From Flavobacteriaceae bacterium (GTDB lineage Bacteria; Bacteroidota; Bacteroidia; UKL13-3): DNA of 34,595 nt. Shown one piece after another: positions 9,678-19,632 of this stretch. The notes beneath the pieces were generated by a model. The model had not been told where the DNA came from, did no database searches, and worked only from the letters and a program-made list of their open reading frames with translations. The position numbers and the translations under genes are program-made. Location of the stretch: positions 1-34,595 of the forward strand of contig JANYDJ010000159.1 in assembly GCA_025363675.1 (NCBI GenBank). The letters are read 5' to 3'. The first letter of the stretch is position 1; the number at the start of each line of letters is the position of its first letter.

Positions 9678-12600
9678 TTAGAAATTGTATTTAATACCTA
9701 TTCTAAACAATCGAGGTGTTAAATAATTGCCGGGGCTATTAACGCGAACATTATACATGTCAACAAATGCCTGAGATGAATTAGCACGGGTAAGTGCCTG
9801 GCGGCCTAAATCTGAAGTTAGGTAACCATCATCGCTGGCTGAGCCTGTATAGCGATAAACGCGTGTAATATTCTGCTTATTGAATAAATTATTTACCCAT
9901 AAGTATATATTAATGGCCTTAGGTGCTTTCTTTACCTCGCCTCTGCTTTTTATCAATATTGTTTTATCAATAGTTAGATCCATTAAATATCTCCATGGAT
10001 TGCGTGAGCCATTTACAGTACCTCTAATTTGTGAACGTTGTACCACACCAACCTGTCCTTCGTTTATAGGTTGTGAGTTTGAGGTATAAGGTGTGCCACT
10101 TTGGGCTTGGAAGGTTAAATTAATACCAGCATTTTGTAAAGGATATACTTTCACAGTATTCCCTTTACTGTCTTTGCTTTTATAATTAGGTCCATCATTT
10201 GGATTATAATGAAAATCGAAGATTCCTTTAATATTATGGCGGGTATCATAGTCCAATGGGAACAAAGTACGCAAATTGGGCTGGCCAGCATTAAGTAATG
10301 ATTGGCTAGAAGCGGCATTGGAACCTGTTCCATCTGCAAATTGTAACATATAATTGGCGGTAAGGTTAATATTTTTATTGGGCCCAGCGTCTCTTATTTC
10401 ATATTCAACCCTGAAACTTTTAACCGTTCCAAAATCGAGGTTGCCAAAAGTAGTATAACTAATTGGATAAGCTTGATTGTATTTGAAAAGCTGAACGAGA
10501 TCACGCATTTCGCTGTAAGAAGCAGTGAGGCTAAGGGCTGCATTGCTCGATATCTGTTGTTTAAATCCAAGCTCGTAGTCTGTTTTACGAATCGGTTTCA
10601 AAGCAGGGTTATTAATAACTTCTGTTGAACGTTGTCTTAAGAAATAATAATCATCCACAGTTGCAATCACGCCTTCTGGTGGACGTTGGGTTAACACATC
10701 ATAATTTACGAAAAACTGCGACTCATCGTTAATAGGAAACTTGAACCAGATACGTGGCATAAAATACAATTTGGGTCTGTATGCCTGAAAAGAATTAACG
10801 GTGAGTTTTTGGTTTGGATTATTATCTACCAAATAAGGTGCAATACGTCCTGATGAATTTCTACGGTCGGTTGCTAATACTGTGGGGTCATTAATTTGTA
10901 TGCCATTATCATCGTACCACTTGGTTTGATTATTATTTTGGTTGGTATTGCGATAGCCCAAAATGGTGGTTGGATTTTCAATGTCATTTACATATACCGA
11001 TGCATCATCAGCCATTTGAGAGTTTAACTGTGCTGACAATTTGCTGTTTTCTGCACGCACCTCCCTTACAGTTTTTGTAGGATATAATGAATAGGGGTCT
11101 TTTAGTACGCTTTGGTTTGCATCATAACGGTCGATGCGAAGTCCGACGCGGAAAATCAAATCTTTAAATGCAAACTTGTCTTGGATAAATGCTGATTGAT
11201 AAATGGGCTGGAAAGCTCCAATAGTACGATGTGTTGAATCATTAAAGAAATCAGCAAAACTGGGTTTGTTGCCTTTTAGTTTATTACCCAAATAATCGTA
11301 ACCAAAGTAATTAACATAGGCCGTTCCATTGTTTAATAATTCATCAGGACTAAAATAACTTAGCTTATAATGCTCAGGTCCGTACATCATCACATCTAAA
11401 TAAGAATTGGGACCAATAGGATTTCCATTATAATCTTTAGCCCCCACTTCCATTAAATGCTGGCGAAGGTTGCTTGTGAAAACACCCTCACGGCCTGGTG
11501 CTACTACTGAATTATATGATACGCTATCTTGGAAAACGCCATTTGCATCAAACGACAATAGAGGATTTGCCTTATCAAATTTAGGCTCTGATTGTGTAGC
11601 AAGCTGCCTCATAAGTGACCAAAGCTGGGCAGGGTTGGCCATACTCCAACCACGAGAAAAACGTTGCTCGTATATAATACCAAATTGTAAATCGTGTTTT
11701 TTATTAGGATCTCTTTTGCTTTGCAGGGTAATTTCACTCATGGCAAACAAGGTATATTTTTCTGTTTGCGATTTGCCATAACCCGACCCTTGGGTTCCTA
11801 CATTATTCCACATGGAGTAAACACTTGTAGGATTGTCGCCATTAAGAAGTGCCAAGTTAGCTCTAATCTGATCTAAGTTATATACATTCCTACCTAACTG
11901 CTGCTGGTATGCATAAAAGTTCTTGGTATAATTTGCCCTTATAGCATTGCGATTTTGAGCATCGGGAACAAAGTTTACTGCAGTATCATAATAGCCTGCT
12001 TGTTGGTAATAGGTACTAATTGATACTGTGGTATCATGTCCGTTAATTTGGGTTTTGAACTGATGTTTTGGGGCATTAATATTACCTCCAACTAATTCGT
12101 AATAGGGTGCACGCTTGGTGGTAAAACTGCCTATATACCCATAATCAAATACTTTATCTTTATGGGTTGCATCTAAGGTGAGGTTGTTGCCTTGCGTATA
12201 ATCAAATCTAATTTGGTAATAGGCATTGCTCACTATAGATTTACTTTCTTCTTCATCGCCTTTTTTCTTTTCAGCACTTTTTAAAGTATGGGTAAACTTA
12301 ACGTACCCTGTAGCAGTGCTTCCTGTTGAATGATTGTTTTGAGAATTATTGAACAAGGTATTGCCAAAATTATAATTAATGGCATCGCCATACGAATAGA
12401 AACCACCTAGATCTATTCTCACCTTTTTGGTGGGCTGAAATTTTAAAGCACCATTTAAATTGTAATTATAAGTAGGTGTGTTGCGGCGTGCTTGGTCATT
12501 AACCATATCATCTTTGGTAACAAAATCGGCGGCATTCATATAACCGGTATTGTTTTTTGATGGCAGCAAAGGTGTTTGTTCTATCTTTTTTAGCACATCA

Positions 12601-13490
12601 TCTTTTACATACCAATTACCTATCACGCTAGGGTTTGGGTCTTTCACATAGGTATAATTGCCTCCTAACGAGTAGCCTAAAACTACATGCTCCTTAGCCC
12701 CTTTGTTTTTATTTTTTATCCAGATAGGGCCTTGCAAAAAACCTTCAATTAAATTATAATTATACTTATCTGTTAGCTTTGAACTTACTATTTCAATTCC
12801 ACCATGTGTAACTCGCGAAGGGCCTTTGGTAGTAATATTAGTTACGCCTCCTGTAAAATCGCCGTACATTGCGGGAACACCTCCAACCAATACTTGCAAC
12901 TGCTCTATACTACCCCGTGGTACTGAATTTCCTACACGTATGCCGTCAATAAATACAGCATTACCATTGTTACGTGCTCCACCTATGTTTCCAACACCTC
13001 CGCCAAAACCTGTAGTTTTAGCGGCAAAGCCGGTTGCATCTCTGTTTCCTCCTATTCTTGAAAGGGCTTTTGCATCAAAAGTTGTAGCATTTGCTCCATC
13101 ATCTGTAATTATTTTTGTTTTAATTTTGGCCTTGGGTGCATGTATAATAACTCCCCCAATTTCCACAATTGCATCCATTACTTTATCGCCTTTGGCTATC
13201 TCACTTATTCTAACCTGCAGTGGCAAAGAATCTGTCTCGTATCCTTTCAAGTTATACACTACTAAATAATCTCCGGGTGTGAGGGGCTTAAAACTAAATC
13301 CTCCGCCAGAATTTGTATAGGTATTATCAGTATTATTACCATCCTTAAATAAGGAAATCTGCACGCCTGGCAGTGGTGCTTTAGTTTTACCATCGGTAAC
13401 GATGCCTCGCATCTCGCCATCTGAACTTTGAGCTTTGATTACGCCTGTAAATAAAAGGCAACCTAATGCTAGAATGAAAATCTTTTTCAT
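9678..13490 (-). CDS. TonB-dependent receptor with N-terminal carboxypeptidase-regulatory-like domain
   Basis: Start corrected to MKKIFILALGCLLFTGVIKAQ (ATG 13490); GIVTDGKTKAPLPGVQISLFKDG; plug GGNIGGARNNGNAVFIDGIRVG...GGVPAMYGDFTGGVTNITTKG; C-terminal RLFRIGIKYNF. Confidence 0.92.
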   Translation of the reverse strand: MKKIFILALGCLLFTGVIKAQSSDGEMRGIVTDGKTKAPLPGVQISLFKDGNNTDNTYTNSGGGFSFKPLTPGDYLVVYNLKGYETDSLPLQVRISEIAKGDKVMDAIVEIGGVIIHAPKAKIKTKIITDDGANATTFDAKALSRIGGNRDATGFAAKTTGFGGGVGNIGGARNNGNAVFIDGIRVGNSVPRGSIEQLQVLVGGVPAMYGDFTGGVTNITTKGPSRVTHGGIEIVSSKLTDKYNYNLIEGFLQGPIWIKNKNKGAKEHVVLGYSLGGNYTYVKDPNPSVIGNWYVKDDVLKKIEQTPLLPSKNNTGYMNAADFVTKDDMVNDQARRNTPTYNYNLNGALKFQPTKKVRIDLGGFYSYGDAINYNFGNTLFNNSQNNHSTGSTATGYVKFTHTLKSAEKKKGDEEESKSIVSNAYYQIRFDYTQGNNLTLDATHKDKVFDYGYIGSFTTKRAPYYELVGGNINAPKHQFKTQINGHDTTVSISTYYQQAGYYDTAVNFVPDAQNRNAIRANYTKNFYAYQQQLGRNVYNLDQIRANLALLNGDNPTSVYSMWNNVGTQGSGYGKSQTEKYTLFAMSEITLQSKRDPNKKHDLQFGIIYEQRFSRGWSMANPAQLWSLMRQLATQSEPKFDKANPLLSFDANGVFQDSVSYNSVVAPGREGVFTSNLRQHLMEVGAKDYNGNPIGPNSYLDVMMYGPEHYKLSYFSPDELLNNGTAYVNYFGYDYLGNKLKGNKPSFADFFNDSTHRTIGAFQPIYQSAFIQDKFAFKDLIFRVGLRIDRYDANQSVLKDPYSLYPTKTVREVRAENSKLSAQLNSQMADDASVYVNDIENPTTILGYRNTNQNNNQTKWYDDNGIQINDPTVLATDRRNSSGRIAPYLVDNNPNQKLTVNSFQAYRPKLYFMPRIWFKFPINDESQFFVNYDVLTQRPPEGVIATVDDYYFLRQRSTEVINNPALKPIRKTDYELGFKQQISSNAALSLTASYSEMRDLVQLFKYNQAYPISYTTFGNLDFGTVKSFRVEYEIRDAGPNKNINLTANYMLQFADGTGSNAASSQSLLNAGQPNLRTLFPLDYDTRHNIKGIFDFHYNPNDGPNYKSKDSKGNTVKVYPLQNAGINLTFQAQSGTPYTSNSQPINEGQVGVVQRSQIRGTVNGSRNPWRYLMDLTIDKTILIKSRGEVKKAPKAINIYLWVNNLFNKQNITRVYRYTGSASDDGYLTSDLGRQALTRANSSQAFVDMYNVRVNSPGNYLTPRLFRIGIKYNF

Positions 13491-13853
13491 GATCTTTTGT
13501 TTTTTCTTGTTTAATCCAATAATTGTGTCAACTGGTTCAGTATCAAAATTTATTGCCCTGCGACACAGTTTTTGGGGCAACAAATAAAAAGAATTTTTTA
13601 ACAGGTTGTAACTTCTTGGTGAAATTTCCCGTTTCGCTTCTCTTTCAAATGGTGTAACGCCCTGTTAAAAATTATGGTTGCACTTGTTTTTTTTAACCTT
13701 GGCTACAAATTGTCTAATAGCTTTTAGATATCAGTTTTTCAGCTATTTAAAATTGCATTTACTTTACAAACCCTCAGCATTTTGTCGAATTACAAATCGG
13801 TACTCGATAATTTTACTACCGATATTTTAATATTGTTGTGGAAAAATGATTGG

Positions 13854-16031
<2,178 letters not shown>

Positions 16032-16061
16032 TTATTCCCGATGGTTATGGGATGGAATTTT

Positions 16062-16502
16062 TTATTTTGTTAAGATAAAAGACACATTATAAACTTTCCT
16101 GCGTTTCTTTTGCTTATCTATTACTATTATATTAGCAAAATTTAGTGTTACAAATGGATGACTTGCCCACCGAGAAAAATCTTTGTAGCAAATCTTACTC
16201 CCTTTACAATTCCAAGATTTGTCACATAACCGTCGGCCCTCCAAAAACATATAATAAGATTCGATGACATATTTATCGCTATCGTTGCCTATCAACACAA
16301 TAGAATCGGCATTCAAAATTTCAGAAACAGACAAGGAAGCATAACTAATTTTTTTACCTAACCTAATTGTCGTCTTACCTGCAATAGAAATTGATAATTT
16401 CTCCCATGAAATATATTTGATTGTATCATCTTGGGTTTGGGCAAATGAAGAATAACCTATTATCAAAAAGAATATTACTAATAAACTTGAAAGCCTTTTC
16501 AT
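16062..16502 (-). CDS. Hypothetical exported protein
   Basis: ORF with signal peptide MKRLSSLLVIFFLIIGYSSFAQ; no family recognised. Confidence 0.6.
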   Translation of the reverse strand: MKRLSSLLVIFFLIIGYSSFAQTQDDTIKYISWEKLSISIAGKTTIRLGKKISYASLSVSEILNADSIVLIGNDSDKYVIESYYMFLEGRRLCDKSWNCKGSKICYKDFSRWASHPFVTLNFANIIVIDKQKKRRKVYNVSFILTK

Positions 16503-16520
16503 ATATACTTTGTATTAAAA

Positions 16521-16841
16521 TTACACAATTTGTAAAAGCTTCTTCAAATTATTATTCAAATATTCCATGGTGCTAGTGTCTAGCTTTCCTAGTAATCCCA
16601 AAACCAAGTCTTTATCGAGTGTTGCGAGTTTAGATAAGCGGATTAAGGATTCCTTTTTAAGCCCATTCCCTGTATTGGGCTGCAGTATAATATCTGTTTC
16701 TTCTTTCCAATTAATTTGTGTAGTTATAAACGCAACTGTTACATCCAAATTATTTGCGATTAAGATTATTGCGGGACGATTTTTGATTCCAGAAAAATCA
16801 GTAAAAGGGAAGGAAACTAGAACAATGTCTCCCTTCTTCAT
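16521..16841 (-). CDS. Type II TA toxin, PemK/MazF family
   Basis: MKKGDIVLVSFPFTDFSGIKNRPAIILIANN...VAFITTQI; 4-nt overlap with the upstream antitoxin. Confidence 0.85.
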   Translation of the reverse strand: MKKGDIVLVSFPFTDFSGIKNRPAIILIANNLDVTVAFITTQINWKEETDIILQPNTGNGLKKESLIRLSKLATLDKDLVLGLLGKLDTSTMEYLNNNLKKLLQIV

Positions 16842-17065
16842 TTGTATTTTACTTTTAAATCAGCAACAGTATAAAGGTCTTCTTCTTCGCTCAGAAATTT
16901 GTATGTTTTAGAATCACTAACTAATTTCTCAATTCCGTTTTGCAAAACGCTTTCATCATACTTTTTTAAAATATAATCAGCAAAATCGGCAATTTCACTA
17001 GCCTTGTCCTCAGGAAGTTTGGAGAGTGTTGCAATGGTTTTCTGTATTAATGCTTCGCGGGTCAT
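16838..17065 (-). CDS. Putative antitoxin of the PemK/MazF-type pair
   Basis: MTREALIQKTIATLSKLPEDKASEIADFADYILKKYDES...; ORF-track start 17080 lies inside the -7 promoter element, so ATG 17065 is preferred. Confidence 0.75.
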   Translation of the reverse strand: MTREALIQKTIATLSKLPEDKASEIADFADYILKKYDESVLQNGIEKLVSDSKTYKFLSEEEDLYTVADLKVKYK

Positions 17066-17129
17066 AGTGCAAATATACAAAATAAATCAATTTTATAAAT
17101 GTTAATTTTCTCCCAACAAAAGTCTTTAT
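17061..17129. repeat. Direct repeat copy A: divergent TA/recF promoter region
   Basis: gtcatagtgcaaatatacaaaataaatcaattttataaatgttaattttctcccaacaaaagtcttta; near-identical to 18421-18489. Confidence 0.9.
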
Positions 17130-17148
17130 ATAACATCTCCCTCTCCTG

Positions 17149-17182
17149 CATAAATTTTAAAAAACTAGTATTGGATTTTAGT
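17149..17182 (+). pseudogene. Degraded recF 5'-end remnant (copy A)
   Basis: aaattttaaaaaactagtattggattttag versus recF aattttaaaaaccatgcagaacttgtattggattttag (about 9-nt deletion), in the expected position after direct repeat A. Confidence 0.55.
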
Positions 17183-17233
17183 ACGGCATAAATTCTACGT
17201 TTTTTAGTATATTTGCTGAATAAAAAAAGAACC

Positions 17234-17431
17234 ATGAAGGCAATAGTTATAAAACCCAAAAGCCCATCTGAAATAAAATTCCTATCAGAATTGCTAAAAA
17301 AACTGGGGATTGCAGCAAACTCAATGGATATTGATGAGATAGAAGATGAAGGTTTGGCTGTTCTGATGAAAAAAGCAGACAGAAATAAAAAAGTGAGCAG
17401 AGAAGAGATAATGAAAAAACTTAAATACTGA
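17234..17431 (+). CDS. Putative antitoxin of a RelE/ParE-type pair
   Basis: MKAIVIKPKSPSEIKFLSELLKKLGIAANSMDIDEIEDEGLAVLMKKADRNKKVSREEIMKKLKY; upstream TATATTTGC -7 box at 17208-17216. Confidence 0.65.
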   Translation: MKAIVIKPKSPSEIKFLSELLKKLGIAANSMDIDEIEDEGLAVLMKKADRNKKVSREEIMKKLKY

Positions 17432-17432
17432 C

Positions 17433-17699
17433 ATGCAGGTTGAATTTCTTGAGAAATTCCATAAAGACTTAAGCAAAATAAATTTGTCTCATGTAAAAGA
17501 GTCTGTGAGAAAAACGATATTAAAAGTTGAATCCGCAAATAGTCTTTCTGAATTAACTAATCTAAAAAAACTTTCGGGTCACAAACATGCTTATCGAATA
17601 AAGATAGGAGATTATAGGATTGGTCTGTTTATTGAAAATTCAATTGTTGAGTTTGCCCGAATCGTCAATAGAAAAGATATATACAATGTTTTCCCATAA
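17433..17699 (+). CDS. Type II TA toxin, RelE/ParE family
   Basis: VEFLEKFHKDLSKI...LKKLSGHKHAYRIKIGDYRIGLFIENSIVEFARIVNRKDIYNVFP; typical RelE/ParE C-terminus (YRIRVGDYRI...RKDIY). Confidence 0.85.
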   Translation: MQVEFLEKFHKDLSKINLSHVKESVRKTILKVESANSLSELTNLKKLSGHKHAYRIKIGDYRIGLFIENSIVEFARIVNRKDIYNVFP

Positions 17700-17707
17700 A
17701 TGGAATA

Positions 17708-17805
17708 GTGCAGTACCCTGAATCCCGAATCCTGACCCCAATATGCACATCCTACACCTCAGCCTCCGCAATTTTAAAAACCATGCTGAATTTGTATTAG
17801 ATTTT
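17708..17805 (+). pseudogene. recF 5'-end remnant (copy B) including upstream region
   Basis: Encodes MHILHLSLRNFKNHAEFVLDF versus intact recF MHLKNLTLRNFKNHAELVLDF; upstream gaatcccgaatcctgaccccaatatgcac versus gaaatcccgaatcccgaccccaacatgcac; truncated after codon 21. Confidence 0.9.
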
Positions 17806-18229
17806 ATGAGTTGTGATTTGTCATGGACAAGAAATCAGTAATTTTAACTATTGCAGCCTTTTTATATTTCTTAATAACTAATAAATCTTCATCGCCAGTT
17901 AGCAAATAATCTGCTTTGCCATCTTCGCATAAAGCTAATAAGAAATTATCCTTTTTATCACGACAAATATTTGCTTTGGATTTAACAGTAATAAATTCAG
18001 CATGATTTTGAATATTGAGCAAAATACTATTCACATCATCATTGGTGAAATACTTTTTTAACCGAGGTCGTGAAACCACTTCCATAAACTCGTAAAGTAA
18101 TTCATCACTAAATATAATTTTAACTTTATTTGACTGAATAAGTTTGTCTAATTTGATATAAGTGTTGCTGATTAGAAAACTAATCCAAAGATTGGTATCT
18201 ATTACAATTCTGTCAACCTTATTTGGTAT
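17804..18229 (-). CDS. PIN-domain toxin (type II TA); start codon non-canonical or lost
   Basis: ORF-track 17804..18085 starts mid-domain. The same frame upstream encodes VDRIVIDTNLWISFLISNTYIKLDKLIQSNKVKIIFSDELLYEFMEVV..., the PIN N-terminus with the catalytic-type DTN. No in-frame ATG/GTG/TTG before the stop at 18242-18244. The 18229 boundary (in-frame ATA) is arbitrary. Confidence 0.75.
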   Translation of the reverse strand: MPNKVDRIVIDTNLWISFLISNTYIKLDKLIQSNKVKIIFSDELLYEFMEVVSRPRLKKYFTNDDVNSILLNIQNHAEFITVKSKANICRDKKDNFLLALCEDGKADYLLTGDEDLLVIKKYKKAAIVKITDFLSMTNHNS

Positions 18230-18425
18230 AGCGTTTAGTTCTTACTGCCTCAACCTCTCTAGTTATTTCATCAAGAGACAAAGTGGCTTTTTTAGAACGC
18301 AGTTTTTTTACTGCCGCTATAAAAGGATTGGATTTATTCTCAGAAATAGAGATGAGCCTCAATTCTGCCAAATCCATTAACAATTTTTTTGCTTTGGGAT
18401 TTAATATTTCAACATTGAATGTCAT
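18219..18425 (-). CDS. Putative antitoxin paired with the PIN toxin
   Basis: MTFNVEILNPKAKKLLMDLAELRLISISENKSNPFIAAVKKLRSKKATLSLDEITREVEAVRTKRYTK; immediately 5' of the PIN frame. Confidence 0.7.
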   Translation of the reverse strand: MTFNVEILNPKAKKLLMDLAELRLISISENKSNPFIAAVKKLRSKKATLSLDEITREVEAVRTKRYTK

Positions 18426-18489
18426 AGTGCAAATATACAAAATAAATCAATTTCATAAATGTTAATTTTCACTCAAACAAAAGTCTTTA
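18421..18489. repeat. Direct repeat copy B: divergent antitoxin/recF promoter region
   Basis: gtcatagtgcaaatatacaaaataaatcaatttcataaatgttaattttcactcaaacaaaagtcttta; matches 17061-17129. Confidence 0.9.
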
Positions 18490-18494
18490 CTTTG
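18485..18494 (+). promoter_or_regulatory. Candidate recF -7 promoter box
   Basis: TTTACTTTGC resembles the Bacteroidetes TAnnTTTG -7 element, about 40 nt before the recF ATG. Confidence 0.5.
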
Positions 18495-18534
18495 CAGACA
18501 CCCAGAATCCGAAATCCCGAATCCCGACCCCAAC

Positions 18535-19632
18535 ATGCACCTCAAAAACCTCACACTCCGCAATTTTAAAAACCATGCAGAACTTGTATTGGATTTTAGC
18601 GAGGGAGTAAACTGTATTACTGGGGCAAATGGCTCAGGCAAAACAAATATATTAGATGCTTTGCATTTTCTCAGTTTTACCAAAAGTTTTTTGATACATC
18701 AAGACCACCAATTGGTGCGAGATGATTGCGACTCTATGCTGCTGGATGGTGTGTATGATAACAATGGATTTGAACAAACAGTGCAGGTACTGCTAAAAAA
18801 GCCAGGTCGCAAAACATTTAAAGTAAATAATAATGCAGTGGGCAAATTGGGAAGCCACATAGGTATGTTGCCATTGGTATTGATAGCCCCACAAGATATA
18901 TGGTTACTGCAAGAAGGCAGCAGTGAACGCCGCCGCTTTATGGATATGGCTTTGTGCCAATTGGACAAGCAGTATTTGAGTAATTTGAATTTATATAATA
19001 AAGCAGTGGAGCAGCGTAACCGTTTGCTGAAGCAGACGGCAAGTGATGCTTTGCATACACTTGATGATGAACAATTAGAAAGTTTGAACAAGGTAATGAT
19101 TCCTGCAGCAGAATATATATATAATAAACGAACTGCTTTTATTAAAGAATTTGTTCCATTTGTAGTAGATAGTTATCATACTATAAGTGGAGGAACAGAG
19201 GTGGCGGGTATTATATATAACAGCAATTTGCAACAAGGGAAGCTGGGAACTTTATTGCAAAAATCAATTGAGAAAGACAAGATATTACAACGCACTTCGG
19301 TAGGAATACATAAAGATGATTTGGAATTTTCATTGAACAATTTTCCTATAAAAACACATGCATCGCAAGGCCAGCAGAAAACATTTATTATAGCTTTAAA
19401 AATGGCGGTATGTTATTATATACATTCGCAAACTAATATATATCCCATGCTTTTGCTCGACGATATATTTGAAAAGCTAGATAGCAATCGCAGCATGGCT
19501 TTTTTGCAAATGGCAGCCAATAATTATTCCGGGCAAGTAATCATTACTGATACGCATATAGAGCGATGCAAAGCGGCACTTCAATTAACAAACAAAGAAA
19601 TCTATTACATAACTTTGACCACCAATGGGTAA
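18535..19632 (+). CDS. recF: DNA replication/repair protein RecF
   Basis: MHLKNLTLRNFKNHAELVLDFSEGVNCITGANGSGKTNILDALHFLSFTKSF... Walker A; LLLDDIFEKLDSNRSMAFLQM Walker B. Confidence 0.97.
   Translation: MHLKNLTLRNFKNHAELVLDFSEGVNCITGANGSGKTNILDALHFLSFTKSFLIHQDHQLVRDDCDSMLLDGVYDNNGFEQTVQVLLKKPGRKTFKVNNNAVGKLGSHIGMLPLVLIAPQDIWLLQEGSSERRRFMDMALCQLDKQYLSNLNLYNKAVEQRNRLLKQTASDALHTLDDEQLESLNKVMIPAAEYIYNKRTAFIKEFVPFVVDSYHTISGGTEVAGIIYNSNLQQGKLGTLLQKSIEKDKILQRTSVGIHKDDLEFSLNNFPIKTHASQGQQKTFIIALKMAVCYYIHSQTNIYPMLLLDDIFEKLDSNRSMAFLQMAANNYSGQVIITDTHIERCKAALQLTNKEIYYITLTTNG

Noticed and set aside
5034-9694. Numerous + strand ORFs opposite the PorV-like and T9SS-cargo genes
   Set aside because: Antisense shadow ORFs inside long, well-supported CDSs; the same applies to ORFs opposite sucD, ligA, recF, dprA, dusB, glmS and the TonB receptor.
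17062-17538. 158-aa minus ORF
   Set aside because: Antisense to the RelE-type antitoxin and its promoter; composition not protein-like.
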